Positions 25,233-33,529 of a DNA stretch of 64,000 bases are shown piece after piece. Below the pieces are notes generated by a model that saw only the letters and a program-made list of their open reading frames with translations, did not search any database and had not been told where the DNA came from. Within the stretch, counting starts at the first letter, position 1; each line of letters opens with the position of its first letter. The translations under genes and the position numbers were made by a program. Source of the stretch: JBCDCY01 sp039180875 (GTDB lineage Bacteria > Pseudomonadota > Alphaproteobacteria > Rhodobacterales > Rhodobacteraceae); the NCBI GenBank assembly GCA_039180875.1, contig JBCDCY010000002.1:1-64000 (forward strand), in the 5' to 3' direction.

Positions 25233-26504
25233 TCAGCCGCTCCGGCGGGCGTCCTCGGCGATGATCGGGGGGCGGGCGTTGAGCTCGGCGATGCTGAAGC
25301 CGGCGAGCGCCTTGTAGCCGTCGGCGATGGCGGCGCGTTCGGCGTAGGGCATGACCGTCTCGATGTCGTCGAAACGGCCGCCGCAGCGGTCCTCGACCAT
25401 CTGCAGGACCGAGTCCGGCCCGCTGCCGCGATTGGCGAGAATGATGCCCTCCGTCAATGGGCGGAGCTCGGCCTCGTAGGCGGCGAGCGCCTCTGGGCCG
25501 AGACCGTGGGCGAGGACGGCCGCGCCGAGCTTGCGCGCATCGACGATCGCCTGGCTCGCACCGTTCGAACCGACGGGATAGGTGGCGTGGGCCGCGTCGC
25601 CCATCAGCGTCACCCGGCCCTCGGTCCAGCGGGGCAGGGGATCGCGGTCCACCATGGGATATTCCAGCACCTGATCGGCGGCCCGGACCAGGGCCGGCAC
25701 GTCGAGCCAATCGAATACCCAGTCCTCGAACTGCGGCAGGAAATCCGCGATGTCGGCGGTGCGGTTCCAATCCTCCTTCCGCCAGGGCTCCGACGGATCG
25801 ACGGTGAGCTCGGTCAGCCAGTTGATGGTGGCGAGCCCGGTCTTGGGATCGGCGCGGGAGATCGGGTAGGCGACGACCCGCTGGGTCGCGTGACCGACCA
25901 ATGCCATCGAGGCGCCGGTGCGAAACGGCCGCGCCTGGCTGGTGGCCCGCCACAGGATGGCGCCGCCCCAGATCGGCGGCCCTTCGTCGGGGTACATCTG
26001 GGCGCGGATGGCGGAGTTGATGCCGTCGGCGGCGATGACCAACGCCCCCTCCTCCACGCGAGTGCTGCCGTCGTGGTGGCGGAGATGCAGGGTCGCCCGA
26101 TCCTCCCCGGTCGCAAACCCTTCCGCCCGCCAGGCGGTCTCGACGCAGCCGGCCCCGGCGCGGGCCACGAGGGTGTCGTAGAGCAGCATCTGCAGCGCCC
26201 CGCGATGGACGGAGTATTGCGGCCAGGCATAGCCCGCATGGCGCCCGCGCTTCTCCGTCCAGATCTCCAACCCGTGCTTGGAGAACATGCCGTATTCCTC
26301 GGTCTCCACCCCGATCGAGGGCATGGCGCCGGCAAGGCCGAGGTCGAAGAGCTCCCGCACCGCGTTGGGCTGCAGGTTGATGCCGACGCCGAGGGGCCGG
26401 AGCTGGCGCACCGCCTCGAAGATCCGGAAGGGCACGCCGATCTGTTGGCAGGTGAGCCCAAGGGTGAGGCCCGCGATCCCCGCCCCGGCAATCAGCACCG
26501 TCAT
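25233..26504 (-). CDS. FAD-dependent aromatic monooxygenase (PhzS-like)
   Basis: 423 residues. Class A flavin hydroxylase: GAGIAGLTLG Rossmann loop at the N-terminus, RPLGVGINLQPNAVRELFDLGL, YSVHRGALQMLLYD, the ADGINSAIR segment, and the FAD-binding GDAAHATYPVGSNGASQAIVDAR block. This last motif and the general order match PhzS and similar enzymes that hydroxylate an aromatic acid with NAD(P)H and oxygen. Substrate unknown. Converges on the TonB receptor gene 10 bp away. Confidence 0.88.
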   Translation of the reverse strand: MTVLIAGAGIAGLTLGLTCQQIGVPFRIFEAVRQLRPLGVGINLQPNAVRELFDLGLAGAMPSIGVETEEYGMFSKHGLEIWTEKRGRHAGYAWPQYSVHRGALQMLLYDTLVARAGAGCVETAWRAEGFATGEDRATLHLRHHDGSTRVEEGALVIAADGINSAIRAQMYPDEGPPIWGGAILWRATSQARPFRTGASMALVGHATQRVVAYPISRADPKTGLATINWLTELTVDPSEPWRKEDWNRTADIADFLPQFEDWVFDWLDVPALVRAADQVLEYPMVDRDPLPRWTEGRVTLMGDAAHATYPVGSNGASQAIVDARKLGAAVLAHGLGPEALAAYEAELRPLTEGIILANRGSGPDSVLQMVEDRCGGRFDDIETVMPYAERAAIADGYKALAGFSIAELNARPPIIAEDARRSG

Positions 26505-26592
26505 CGCTGCCCTCCCGCATCATCTGCCCCGGCGAGCCTGCCCGCCGGCCCGCCCCGGGGGCAAGCGTTCATGCGCGCCAATGCAGAAAAGC

Positions 26593-26620
26593 TTGCACCC
26601 ACAGCGGGGGGCGATATGTC
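26593..26620 (+). promoter_or_regulatory. Candidate promoter for the liv operon
   Basis: TTGCAC (26593-26598), 16-base spacer, TATGTC (26615-26620), 52 bp before the first gene. It lies in the 168-bp gap between the divergent flavin monooxygenase and livH, where a promoter is required. Confidence 0.3.
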
Positions 26621-26672
26621 TTTCAGCCAATAAAACGGGCGGGACAGACCCGTACTGGGAGGGCCGAGCACC

Positions 26673-27548
26673 ATGGAAGTGCTCCAGCTGCTGATCGGCG
26701 GCATCGCAAACGGATGTATCTACGGCCTGGTCGCGCTCGGCTTCGTGCTGATCTACAAGGCATCGGAGGCCGTGAACTTCGCCCAGGGCGACATGATGAT
26801 GCTGGGGGCGTTCCTCGCCATCAGCTTCGTCAACGCCGACCGGGGGGATCTGCCGTTCATCATCGGCATGGTCTGTGCGGCCGGCGTCATGGGCCTGTTC
26901 GGCTTCCTGCTCGACCGCTTCGTGCTGCGCGGCATCTTCGGCCAGCCCCAGTTCGCCATGGTGATCCTGACCATCGCGCTCGGCTTCGTGCTGCGCTTCT
27001 TTGCCGGGCTGATCTGGGGCTACGACCCGATCTCGCTCGAGACGCCGTTCGCGGGCGACACTTTAAGCTTTGCCGGCGTCACCATCTCGATGGCCGACTT
27101 CTGGACCATCGTGGCGACGCTCGTGCTGACGAGCGCGCTTTACGTCTTCTTCTCGCGGACCCGCCTCGGGGTGGCCATGCAGGCCTCCAGCCAGAACCAG
27201 ATGGCGGCCTATTACATGGGCATCCCGGTGAAGCGGGTGAACTCCATCGTCTGGGGTCTGGCCGGCGCGGTTACGGCCATCGCCGGCACGATGTTCGCGG
27301 CCAAAAGCGCGATCGAGCCGGCCATCGGCCTCCTCGGCATCAAGGCCTTCGCGGCGGCGGTGATCGGCGGCTTCGGCTCGCTTCCTGGCGCATTGATGGG
27401 CGGCCTGATCGTGGGCGTGGCGGAGACCTTCGCCGCGCGCTACGGCGCCGCGGGCTACAGCCAGATCGCGCCTTATGCGATCATGCTGGTGGTGCTGATC
27501 ACCCGGCCGAACGGATTGTTCGCCCAGGTCCTGCAGAAGAAGGTCTGA
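26673..27548 (+). CDS. livH: Branched-chain amino-acid-type ABC transporter permease, LivH
   Basis: 291 residues, eight or so membrane helices. LivH signatures: NGCIYGLVALGFVLIYKASEAVNFAQGDMMMLGAF at the N-terminus and AVIGGFGSLPGALMGGLIVGVAET near the end, including the EAA-like loop contacting the ATPase. Pairs with LivM to form the inner-membrane channel of a HAAT-family importer. First gene of a six-gene operon; livM follows after four bases. Confidence 0.95.
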   Translation: MEVLQLLIGGIANGCIYGLVALGFVLIYKASEAVNFAQGDMMMLGAFLAISFVNADRGDLPFIIGMVCAAGVMGLFGFLLDRFVLRGIFGQPQFAMVILTIALGFVLRFFAGLIWGYDPISLETPFAGDTLSFAGVTISMADFWTIVATLVLTSALYVFFSRTRLGVAMQASSQNQMAAYYMGIPVKRVNSIVWGLAGAVTAIAGTMFAAKSAIEPAIGLLGIKAFAAAVIGGFGSLPGALMGGLIVGVAETFAARYGAAGYSQIAPYAIMLVVLITRPNGLFAQVLQKKV

Positions 27549-27552
27549 GCCG

Positions 27553-28650
27553 GTGAAGGTCCACTTCAAGGACAGCTACGACGCCGACATCGAGATGTTC
27601 GAGGATCGGGCCCATGCGCTGCGCATGCTGGCCCTGGTGGCGCTGGCCTTCGTGCTGCCCTTCTTCGTCGGCACCTACTATCTCGGCGAGATCACCCTGG
27701 TGATGATCTGGTGCGTCGCCGGCATGGGTCTGATGCTGCTCACCGGCCATACCGGTCAGGCGAGCCTCGGGCATGCGGCGTTCCTGGCCATCGGGGCGTT
27801 CTCCAACATCCAGTACATGGAGCTTGGTATCCCGTTCCTGCTGGCACTGCCCCTCGCCGGCATCACCACCGGGGTGATCGGGGCGATCATCGCGCGGCCG
27901 ATCCTGAGGACCCACGGCATCTACCTCGCCATCGCCACCATCGCGCTCTCCATCATCGTGGAGGATGTCGCGGTACTCTTGGAGCCGATCACCGGCGGCG
28001 TCATCGGCGTGCAGGCACCGGTCATCGAGATCTTCGGCCTGTCGATCGACCGCTATGCGACGCCGGAGCCGTTCTACTGGCTCTGCCTGATCGTTACGAT
28101 CCTCGTAACCCTCGGCTATGTGAACGTGCTGCGCTCCCCCACCGGGCGGGCCTTCGTGGCGGTGCGCGATAGCGAGGTCTCGGCCAGGGCCCTCGGCGTC
28201 AACATCACCCGGACCAAGACGCTTGCCTTCGGGCTGTCGACGGCGGTCACCGGTCTCGCGGGTGCGCTCTATGCCCACTACGTGCAGTTCGTGAATTACG
28301 AGAGCTTCCTGATCCTGATCTCCATCACCCTGGTGCTGCAGATCGTCGTCGGGGGCCTCGGCTTCATCCAGGGGGCCTTCTTCGGCGCCGTCGTGGTGGG
28401 CGTCCTGCCCCAGGCGCTCTCCATCCTGTCGGACTGGCTGCAGGTGAATGCGGGCGTCAACCTCTCGCAATATCCGGGGCTCGACACCGCGGTCTTTGCC
28501 CTGCTGATCGTGCTGATCATGATCTACGAGCCCATGGGGCTTTACGGTCGCTGGCTGAAGATCCGCACCTATTTCGAGATCTTTCCGCTCTATCGCCGCG
28601 ACATGTTCCGCCGGCAGAAGAGCTACCTGAAGACCGAGCGCATGCGATGA
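27553..28650 (+). CDS. livM: Branched-chain amino-acid-type ABC transporter permease, LivM
   Basis: 365 residues from GTG 27553. Ten or so helices; LivM signatures GHTGQASLGHAAFLAIGAF, RPILRTHGIYLAIATIA and VVGGLGFIQGAFFGAVVV. The N-terminal ~20 residues (VHFKDSYDADIEMFED) and the basic C-terminal tail (RRDMFRRQKSYLKTERMR) are cytoplasmic. Its stop overlaps the livG start by four bases. Confidence 0.95.
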   Translation: MKVHFKDSYDADIEMFEDRAHALRMLALVALAFVLPFFVGTYYLGEITLVMIWCVAGMGLMLLTGHTGQASLGHAAFLAIGAFSNIQYMELGIPFLLALPLAGITTGVIGAIIARPILRTHGIYLAIATIALSIIVEDVAVLLEPITGGVIGVQAPVIEIFGLSIDRYATPEPFYWLCLIVTILVTLGYVNVLRSPTGRAFVAVRDSEVSARALGVNITRTKTLAFGLSTAVTGLAGALYAHYVQFVNYESFLILISITLVLQIVVGGLGFIQGAFFGAVVVGVLPQALSILSDWLQVNAGVNLSQYPGLDTAVFALLIVLIMIYEPMGLYGRWLKIRTYFEIFPLYRRDMFRRQKSYLKTERMR

Positions 28651-29429
28651 GCCTGCTCGAGATATCGGATCTCGCCATCTCCTTCGGTGGCGTGAAGGCG
28701 GTCGACGGCGTCTCCTTCAGCGTGGAGCCCGGGGAGGTCTTCACCATCGTCGGGCCGAACGGGGCGGGGAAGTCGACGATCTTCAACCTGATCTCCCGCT
28801 TCTATCAGCCGACCGGTGGGCGCATCACCTTCGAGGGGCGCGACATCACTGATCTGCAGGCGCACGAGATCGCACCGCTCGGCATCGGGCGGACTTTCCA
28901 GAACATCGAGCTTTTCGACCATTCCACCGTGCTGCAGAACCTGCTGGTCGGGCGCCATATCGCGCGGCGGACCAATTGGCTGCAGGACATCTTTTTCCTG
29001 CCGGCCGTGCGCCGGGCTGAGCGCGAGGATCGCAAGGCCGTCGAGGAGGTGATCGACTTCCTCGACCTGCAGCCCTACCGCGACAAGCTGATCGCCGGCC
29101 TGCCCTATGGCGTGCGCAAGGTGGTGGAGATCGCCCGGGCACTGGCCAGCCGGCCGAAGCTGATCCTGCTCGACGAGCCGGCCTCCGGTCTGTCGGTCGA
29201 GGAGACCCAGGACATGGCCTTCTGGATCGAGGACATGCAGCGCGACATGGGGCTCACGATCCTGATGGTCGAGCATGACATGAGCCTCGTCACCCAGGTC
29301 TCCGACCGGGTGCTGGCGGTGGCCGACGGTCGGATGCTGGCGCTCGGCACCGCGGCCGAGGTGCAGGCCGATCCCAAGGTGATCGAGGCCTATCTCGGCT
29401 CCGACTTCGTGGCGGAGGCGGCGGAGTGA
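28647..29429 (+). CDS. livG: ABC transporter ATP-binding protein, LivG
   Basis: 260 residues. Walker A GPNGAGKST, LivG-type Q-loop insert (GIGRTFQNIELFDHSTVLQNL), signature-like LPYGVRKVVEIARAL in which the LSGGQ serine/glycines are replaced as is usual in LivG (PYG), Walker B LILLDEPASGLS, and H-loop MVEHDM. One of two cytoplasmic ATPases of the importer. Its end overlaps livF at GTGA. Confidence 0.95.
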   Translation: MSLLEISDLAISFGGVKAVDGVSFSVEPGEVFTIVGPNGAGKSTIFNLISRFYQPTGGRITFEGRDITDLQAHEIAPLGIGRTFQNIELFDHSTVLQNLLVGRHIARRTNWLQDIFFLPAVRRAEREDRKAVEEVIDFLDLQPYRDKLIAGLPYGVRKVVEIARALASRPKLILLDEPASGLSVEETQDMAFWIEDMQRDMGLTILMVEHDMSLVTQVSDRVLAVADGRMLALGTAAEVQADPKVIEAYLGSDFVAEAAE

Positions 29430-30199
29430 GCGCGGCCGTCCTCGACATCCGCAATGTCGAGAGCTTCTACGGGGCGATCATGGCGCTTCGCGGTGTCTCG
29501 CTCGAGGTGCATGCCGGCCAGATCGTCACCATTCTCGGCGCCAACGGTGCGGGCAAGACGACGCTCCTGAAGACCATCAGTGGCATCATGGATCCCGAGA
29601 AGGGCAGCATCGTCTTCGACGGTGAAGAGGTGCAGGGGGCCGAGCCCGACGTGCTGGTCCGCAAGGGCATCGCCCATGTGCCCGAGGGGCGGGAGGTCTT
29701 TCCGTTCCTCACGGTGGAGGAGAACCTCGCCCTTGGCGCCTACACCCGCTCCGACAGCGGGGCGATCGCCGAGGACAAAGAGATCGTATTTACCTACTTC
29801 CCGATCCTCGCTGAACGTAGGACCCAGATCGCCGGCACGCTCTCCGGCGGGCAGCAGCAGATGCTAGCCATCGGACGCGGTCTGATGACCCGGCCGAAGG
29901 TCATGCTGCTCGACGAGCCGTCCCTCGGCCTCTCGCCCATTCTGGTGCAGGAGATCTTCGGCATCATCCGGCGCCTGAACGAAGAGCAGTCCGTGACCAT
30001 GCTACTGGTCGAGCAGAACGCCAACGTCGCGCTGCATACTGCCCACCACGGCTACGTGCTGGAGACCGGCCGCATCGTTATGGCCGGCCCGTCGGAGCGG
30101 CTGCTGGCCTCGGAAGACATCCAGGAATTCTACCTCGGCCAGACGGGCGAGGGGCAGCGCGACCAACGCCGCTGGAAACGCCGCAAGACCTGGCGCTAG
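29426..30199 (+). CDS. livF: ABC transporter ATP-binding protein, LivF
   Basis: 257 residues from GTG 29426. Walker A GANGAGKTT, HVPEGREVFPFLTVEENL (LivF marker), LSGGQQQMLAIGRGL signature, Walker B VMLLDEPSLGLSP and H-loop residues. The C-terminal tail after YLG is longer and more basic than usual (…RDQRRWKRRKTWR). Partner of LivG. The acyl-CoA ligase begins 23 bp later. Confidence 0.95.
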   Translation: MSAAVLDIRNVESFYGAIMALRGVSLEVHAGQIVTILGANGAGKTTLLKTISGIMDPEKGSIVFDGEEVQGAEPDVLVRKGIAHVPEGREVFPFLTVEENLALGAYTRSDSGAIAEDKEIVFTYFPILAERRTQIAGTLSGGQQQMLAIGRGLMTRPKVMLLDEPSLGLSPILVQEIFGIIRRLNEEQSVTMLLVEQNANVALHTAHHGYVLETGRIVMAGPSERLLASEDIQEFYLGQTGEGQRDQRRWKRRKTWR

Positions 30200-30222
30200 C
30201 GCGCCCGGAAGGGGAGAGAGCC

Positions 30223-32070
30223 ATGGACGGAGCCGTCGATCTCGATGCACCGATCGCCATCGAAGGCTGCGACACGGTCGTCAAGCTTTGGGCCAAGCGC
30301 TGCACGACCCTCGGCGACCGGGTCTGCCACCGAGAGAAGGACCTCGGCATCTGGCAGAGCTTCTCCTGGACCGACTACTACGAGCAGGCCAAGCGCATCG
30401 GCCTCGCGTTGCGGGAGCTGGGGCTGGAGCGGGGCACGCCGGTCTCCATCCTCTCCGAGGACCGCAAGGAATGGCTCTACTGCGATCTCGGCATCGCCGC
30501 GGTCGGCGGTATCCCGAACGGCGTCTACACCACCGACAGCGCGGCGCAGCTCGCCTATCTCGTGAACGACAGCGGATCGACCTTCCTGTTCGTGGAGAAC
30601 GACGAGCAGCTCGACAAGTTCCTCGAGAAGCGGGCCGAGATGCCGGGGCTGAAGAAGGTCATCGTCTTCGACCGCGATGGCCTGCGCGCCTTCGAGGACG
30701 AGATGGTGATGTTCCTCGACGACCTGCTCGCCCTCGGGACGGAGGTCGACCAGCGGGCCCCCGGCATGTTCACCGAGGAACTGGAGAAGGCGACGCCCGA
30801 AGACACGCGGATGCTGATCTACACCTCCGGCACCACCGGCCCGCCCAAGGGCGCGATGATCAGCCACCGCAACATCCTCTACCAGATGACCGCCGGCCTC
30901 GAGGTTCTGGAGACCTACGCCACGGACGAGCAGCTCTGCTTCCTGCCGCTCTGCCATATCCTGGAACGTCTGGTCTCCGTCGAGTTCCCGATCGCCGTCG
31001 GCACCACGGTGAACTTCGCTGAAAGTCCGGAGACGGTGTTCCAGAACCTGCAGGAGGTCTCTCCGCATATTTTCACAGCAGTGCCAAGGCTTTGGGAAAA
31101 GATCTTCAGCCGCATCACGATCATGCGGTCAGAGGCGACGCGGGTCGGCCAATGGGCCTTCGACCAGGCCGTGGCCAGCGGTCTCGCCCGCTACGGCTAT
31201 ATCGAGCGGGGGGAGGCGGTGCCCGCGGCGCTCGCCGCTCGCTACCGGCTCTGGGACATCGCGGTGCTGGCCAATGTGCGCCGGATGATCGGCCTCGACC
31301 GGGCCCGGCGGGCGACCACGGGCGCGGCGCCGATCTCGCCGGAGCTGCTGCGCTGGTTCTGGGCCATCGGCGTGCCATTGATCGAAGGCTACGGCATGAC
31401 GGAGACCTCGGGCGTCGCCACGGCCAACACGCCGCAGGTGAACTCAGTCGGCACCGTCGGCCCGGCCCTGCCGCGGAGCGAGGTGCGCATCGGCGAGAAC
31501 GGAGAGATCCTGGTGCGCGGCGCCAACGTTTTCAAAGGCTACTGGAAGAAGCCGGAGAAAACCTCTGAAACCATTGATGAAGATGGCTGGCTCCGTACCG
31601 GCGATATCGGCCGGATCGGCAATGACGGCGCGCTCACCATCACCGGTCGGGTGAAGGACGTCATCATCACTGCGGGCGGCAAGAACATCACCCCGGCCGA
31701 GATCGAGAGCCGGCTGAAGTTCTCGCCCTACATCTCCGACGCCGTAGTGATCGGCGACCGGCGGAAGTTCCTGACCGCACTCGTTATGATCGATCAGGAG
31801 AACGTGGAGAAGTACGCCCAGGACCGCCAGGTGCCGTTCTCCGACTTCGCCTCGCTCTGCGCGGCGGAGGAGGTGGTGGCGCTGATCGACGGGGTCGTGC
31901 GCGAGGTTAACACCCACTTCGCAAGCGTCGAGCAGATCAAGTATTTTCGCTTGATCGACATCCTGCTGACGGCGGAGGATGAGGAGTTGACGCCGACGAT
32001 GAAGCTGAAGCGCAGCTTTGTGGAACAAAAGCACGCCGGGCTGATCGAGGCGATGTATCAGATGGGCTAG
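30223..32070 (+). CDS. AMP-forming acyl-CoA ligase (long-chain type)
   Basis: 615 residues, typical of FadD15-type long-chain ligases. Adenylation motifs: YTSGTTGPPKGAMISHRN (from residue 200), EGYGMTETSG, GWLRTGDIGRI and the catalytic-Lys region ITAGGKNITPAEIE. It activates a carboxylic acid with ATP and joins it to CoA in the cytoplasm. Being fifth in a Liv operon, between the ATPases and the binding protein, suggests that the imported solute is a carboxylic acid (fatty, phenyl or aromatic) trapped as its CoA ester; this is inference from position. Confidence 0.92.
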   Translation: MDGAVDLDAPIAIEGCDTVVKLWAKRCTTLGDRVCHREKDLGIWQSFSWTDYYEQAKRIGLALRELGLERGTPVSILSEDRKEWLYCDLGIAAVGGIPNGVYTTDSAAQLAYLVNDSGSTFLFVENDEQLDKFLEKRAEMPGLKKVIVFDRDGLRAFEDEMVMFLDDLLALGTEVDQRAPGMFTEELEKATPEDTRMLIYTSGTTGPPKGAMISHRNILYQMTAGLEVLETYATDEQLCFLPLCHILERLVSVEFPIAVGTTVNFAESPETVFQNLQEVSPHIFTAVPRLWEKIFSRITIMRSEATRVGQWAFDQAVASGLARYGYIERGEAVPAALAARYRLWDIAVLANVRRMIGLDRARRATTGAAPISPELLRWFWAIGVPLIEGYGMTETSGVATANTPQVNSVGTVGPALPRSEVRIGENGEILVRGANVFKGYWKKPEKTSETIDEDGWLRTGDIGRIGNDGALTITGRVKDVIITAGGKNITPAEIESRLKFSPYISDAVVIGDRRKFLTALVMIDQENVEKYAQDRQVPFSDFASLCAAEEVVALIDGVVREVNTHFASVEQIKYFRLIDILLTAEDEELTPTMKLKRSFVEQKHAGLIEAMYQMG

Positions 32071-32109
32071 CCCAGACGTAGCCCGCGACCGAACCAAAGG
32101 GAGGATGGA

Positions 32110-33276
32110 ATGAAGAGACTGACATTGGCCGCGGCCGCGGCAGCCGCCTTGGCGGCGACGCCGGCGCTGGCCCAGACCCGCGGCGTCACCGACACCGAGA
32201 TCCGGGTAGGCGGCGCCCACGACATGTCCGGCATCTTCGCGGGCTTTTCCGTGCCCGCCGTGCAGGCCGCCAATCTGGTCTTCGAGCGGGTGAATGAAGC
32301 GGGCGGCGTACACGGCCGCCAGATCCGCTACATCGTCGAGGATCACGGCTACCAGGTGCCCCGCGCCGTGCAGGCGGTGAACAAGCTCGTCAACCGCGAC
32401 GAGATCTTCGCCATGTTGCTGTCGCTCGGCACGCCGCACAACCTCGCGGCCTTCCGGGTGCTGGATGCGGAGGGTATCCCCAACGTCTCGCCGCTCTCGG
32501 CCGCGCGCCAGATGCTGCAGGATCCGATCGACCTGAAATTCGCCGGCACCGCGAGCTACTACGACGCCGTGCGCGCCGCCGTGGGCTACATGGTGGAGGG
32601 GGAGGGTTCGACCCAACTCTGCTCCATGTACATCCCCTCCGACTTCGGCAAGGAGATCTACGAAGCGACGGTGGACGAGGCGGAGGAGCGGGGCATCGCC
32701 TTCGCCTCCGAGACCACGCACAAGCCGGATGAGACCGACTATACCGGTGCTCTCGGCAAGCTCCGCGACGATGGCTGCGATCTCGTCACCATCGCGCTTG
32801 GCCTGCGCGCCACGATCACCGCGGTGGCCACGGCCAAACAGCTTGGCTGGGACGACGTGAACTTCCTGGTCTCCTCGGCCGGCTTCCACACGGCGGTCGC
32901 CAAGGTGCCGGGCGGCGTGACCGAGGGCCTGTTTGCCGGCGCTGGCTGGCAGGACCTGGAAAGCCGCCTCGACGTGCCGGAGGTGCAGGAATTCGTCGCT
33001 GCCTGGAACGAGGCGACGGGTGAGGATTTCCCCGGCACCGGCGCGCTGCTGGGCTACTCGGCCGCCGACACCTTCGTGCGCGCGCTGGAGGCCGCCGGCC
33101 CCGACCTGACGGTCGAGAGCTTCAAGGCCGCGATGGAAAGCCTCGACTTCGCCGACGTCGTGGCAGGCAACCATGTCGACTACGGCCCCGGCGACCATGT
33201 GGGCGCCGAAGAGATCTTCATCTCGAGGATCGAAAACGGCAGCTGGACCCTGGTGGCCGAAGTCCCGACGGAATAA
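32110..33276 (+). CDS. Periplasmic substrate-binding protein of the Liv-type transporter
   Basis: 388 residues; signal peptide MKRLTLAAAAAAALAATPALAQ, then a type I periplasmic binding fold (Peripla_BP_6): GVTDTEIRVGGAHDMSGIFAG, VNEAGGVHGRQIRYIVEDHGYQ, AVNKLVNRDEIFAMLLSLGTP. Captures the solute for LivHMGF. The usual serine/threonine amino-acid-contact pattern of LivK is not evident, so the ligand may not be an amino acid. Last gene of the operon; a large hairpin follows 11 bp after the stop. Confidence 0.93.
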   Translation: MKRLTLAAAAAAALAATPALAQTRGVTDTEIRVGGAHDMSGIFAGFSVPAVQAANLVFERVNEAGGVHGRQIRYIVEDHGYQVPRAVQAVNKLVNRDEIFAMLLSLGTPHNLAAFRVLDAEGIPNVSPLSAARQMLQDPIDLKFAGTASYYDAVRAAVGYMVEGEGSTQLCSMYIPSDFGKEIYEATVDEAEERGIAFASETTHKPDETDYTGALGKLRDDGCDLVTIALGLRATITAVATAKQLGWDDVNFLVSSAGFHTAVAKVPGGVTEGLFAGAGWQDLESRLDVPEVQEFVAAWNEATGEDFPGTGALLGYSAADTFVRALEAAGPDLTVESFKAAMESLDFADVVAGNHVDYGPGDHVGAEEIFISRIENGSWTLVAEVPTE

Positions 33277-33287
33277 CTCCGCCGGGA

Positions 33288-33357
33288 TGATCGGGCGGGT
33301 CAAGGGTCGCGAAAGCGACGGCGCGCCAGCGCCGCCTGCCCTTGACGCGCCCGATCA
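33288..33357. terminator. Large hairpin ending the liv operon
   Basis: Arms 33288-33306 (TGATCGGGCGGGTCAAGGG) and 33339-33357 (CCCTTGACGCGCCCGATCA) pair in 18 of 19 positions around a 32-base apical region that holds a second small stem (TCGCGAAAGCGA). No U-run follows. It lies between convergent genes and can work on both strands. The rest of the gap to 33529 shows nothing recognisable. Confidence 0.6.
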
Positions 33358-33529
33358 GCCCACCAAGCTGGACATGGCGACTTGAGGAGCATTCTGCTTC
33401 TCAAGCGCCTCTCAGCAAAAATCCCAACACCCGCCACCGCCCCAATCCAACCCCGGACGCGCCATCGCGCCTCACTGCAGGGCCGTCGGCGCATCGCAGA
33501 TGCGTCGACAACCGGAAGCTGATCCCGCT

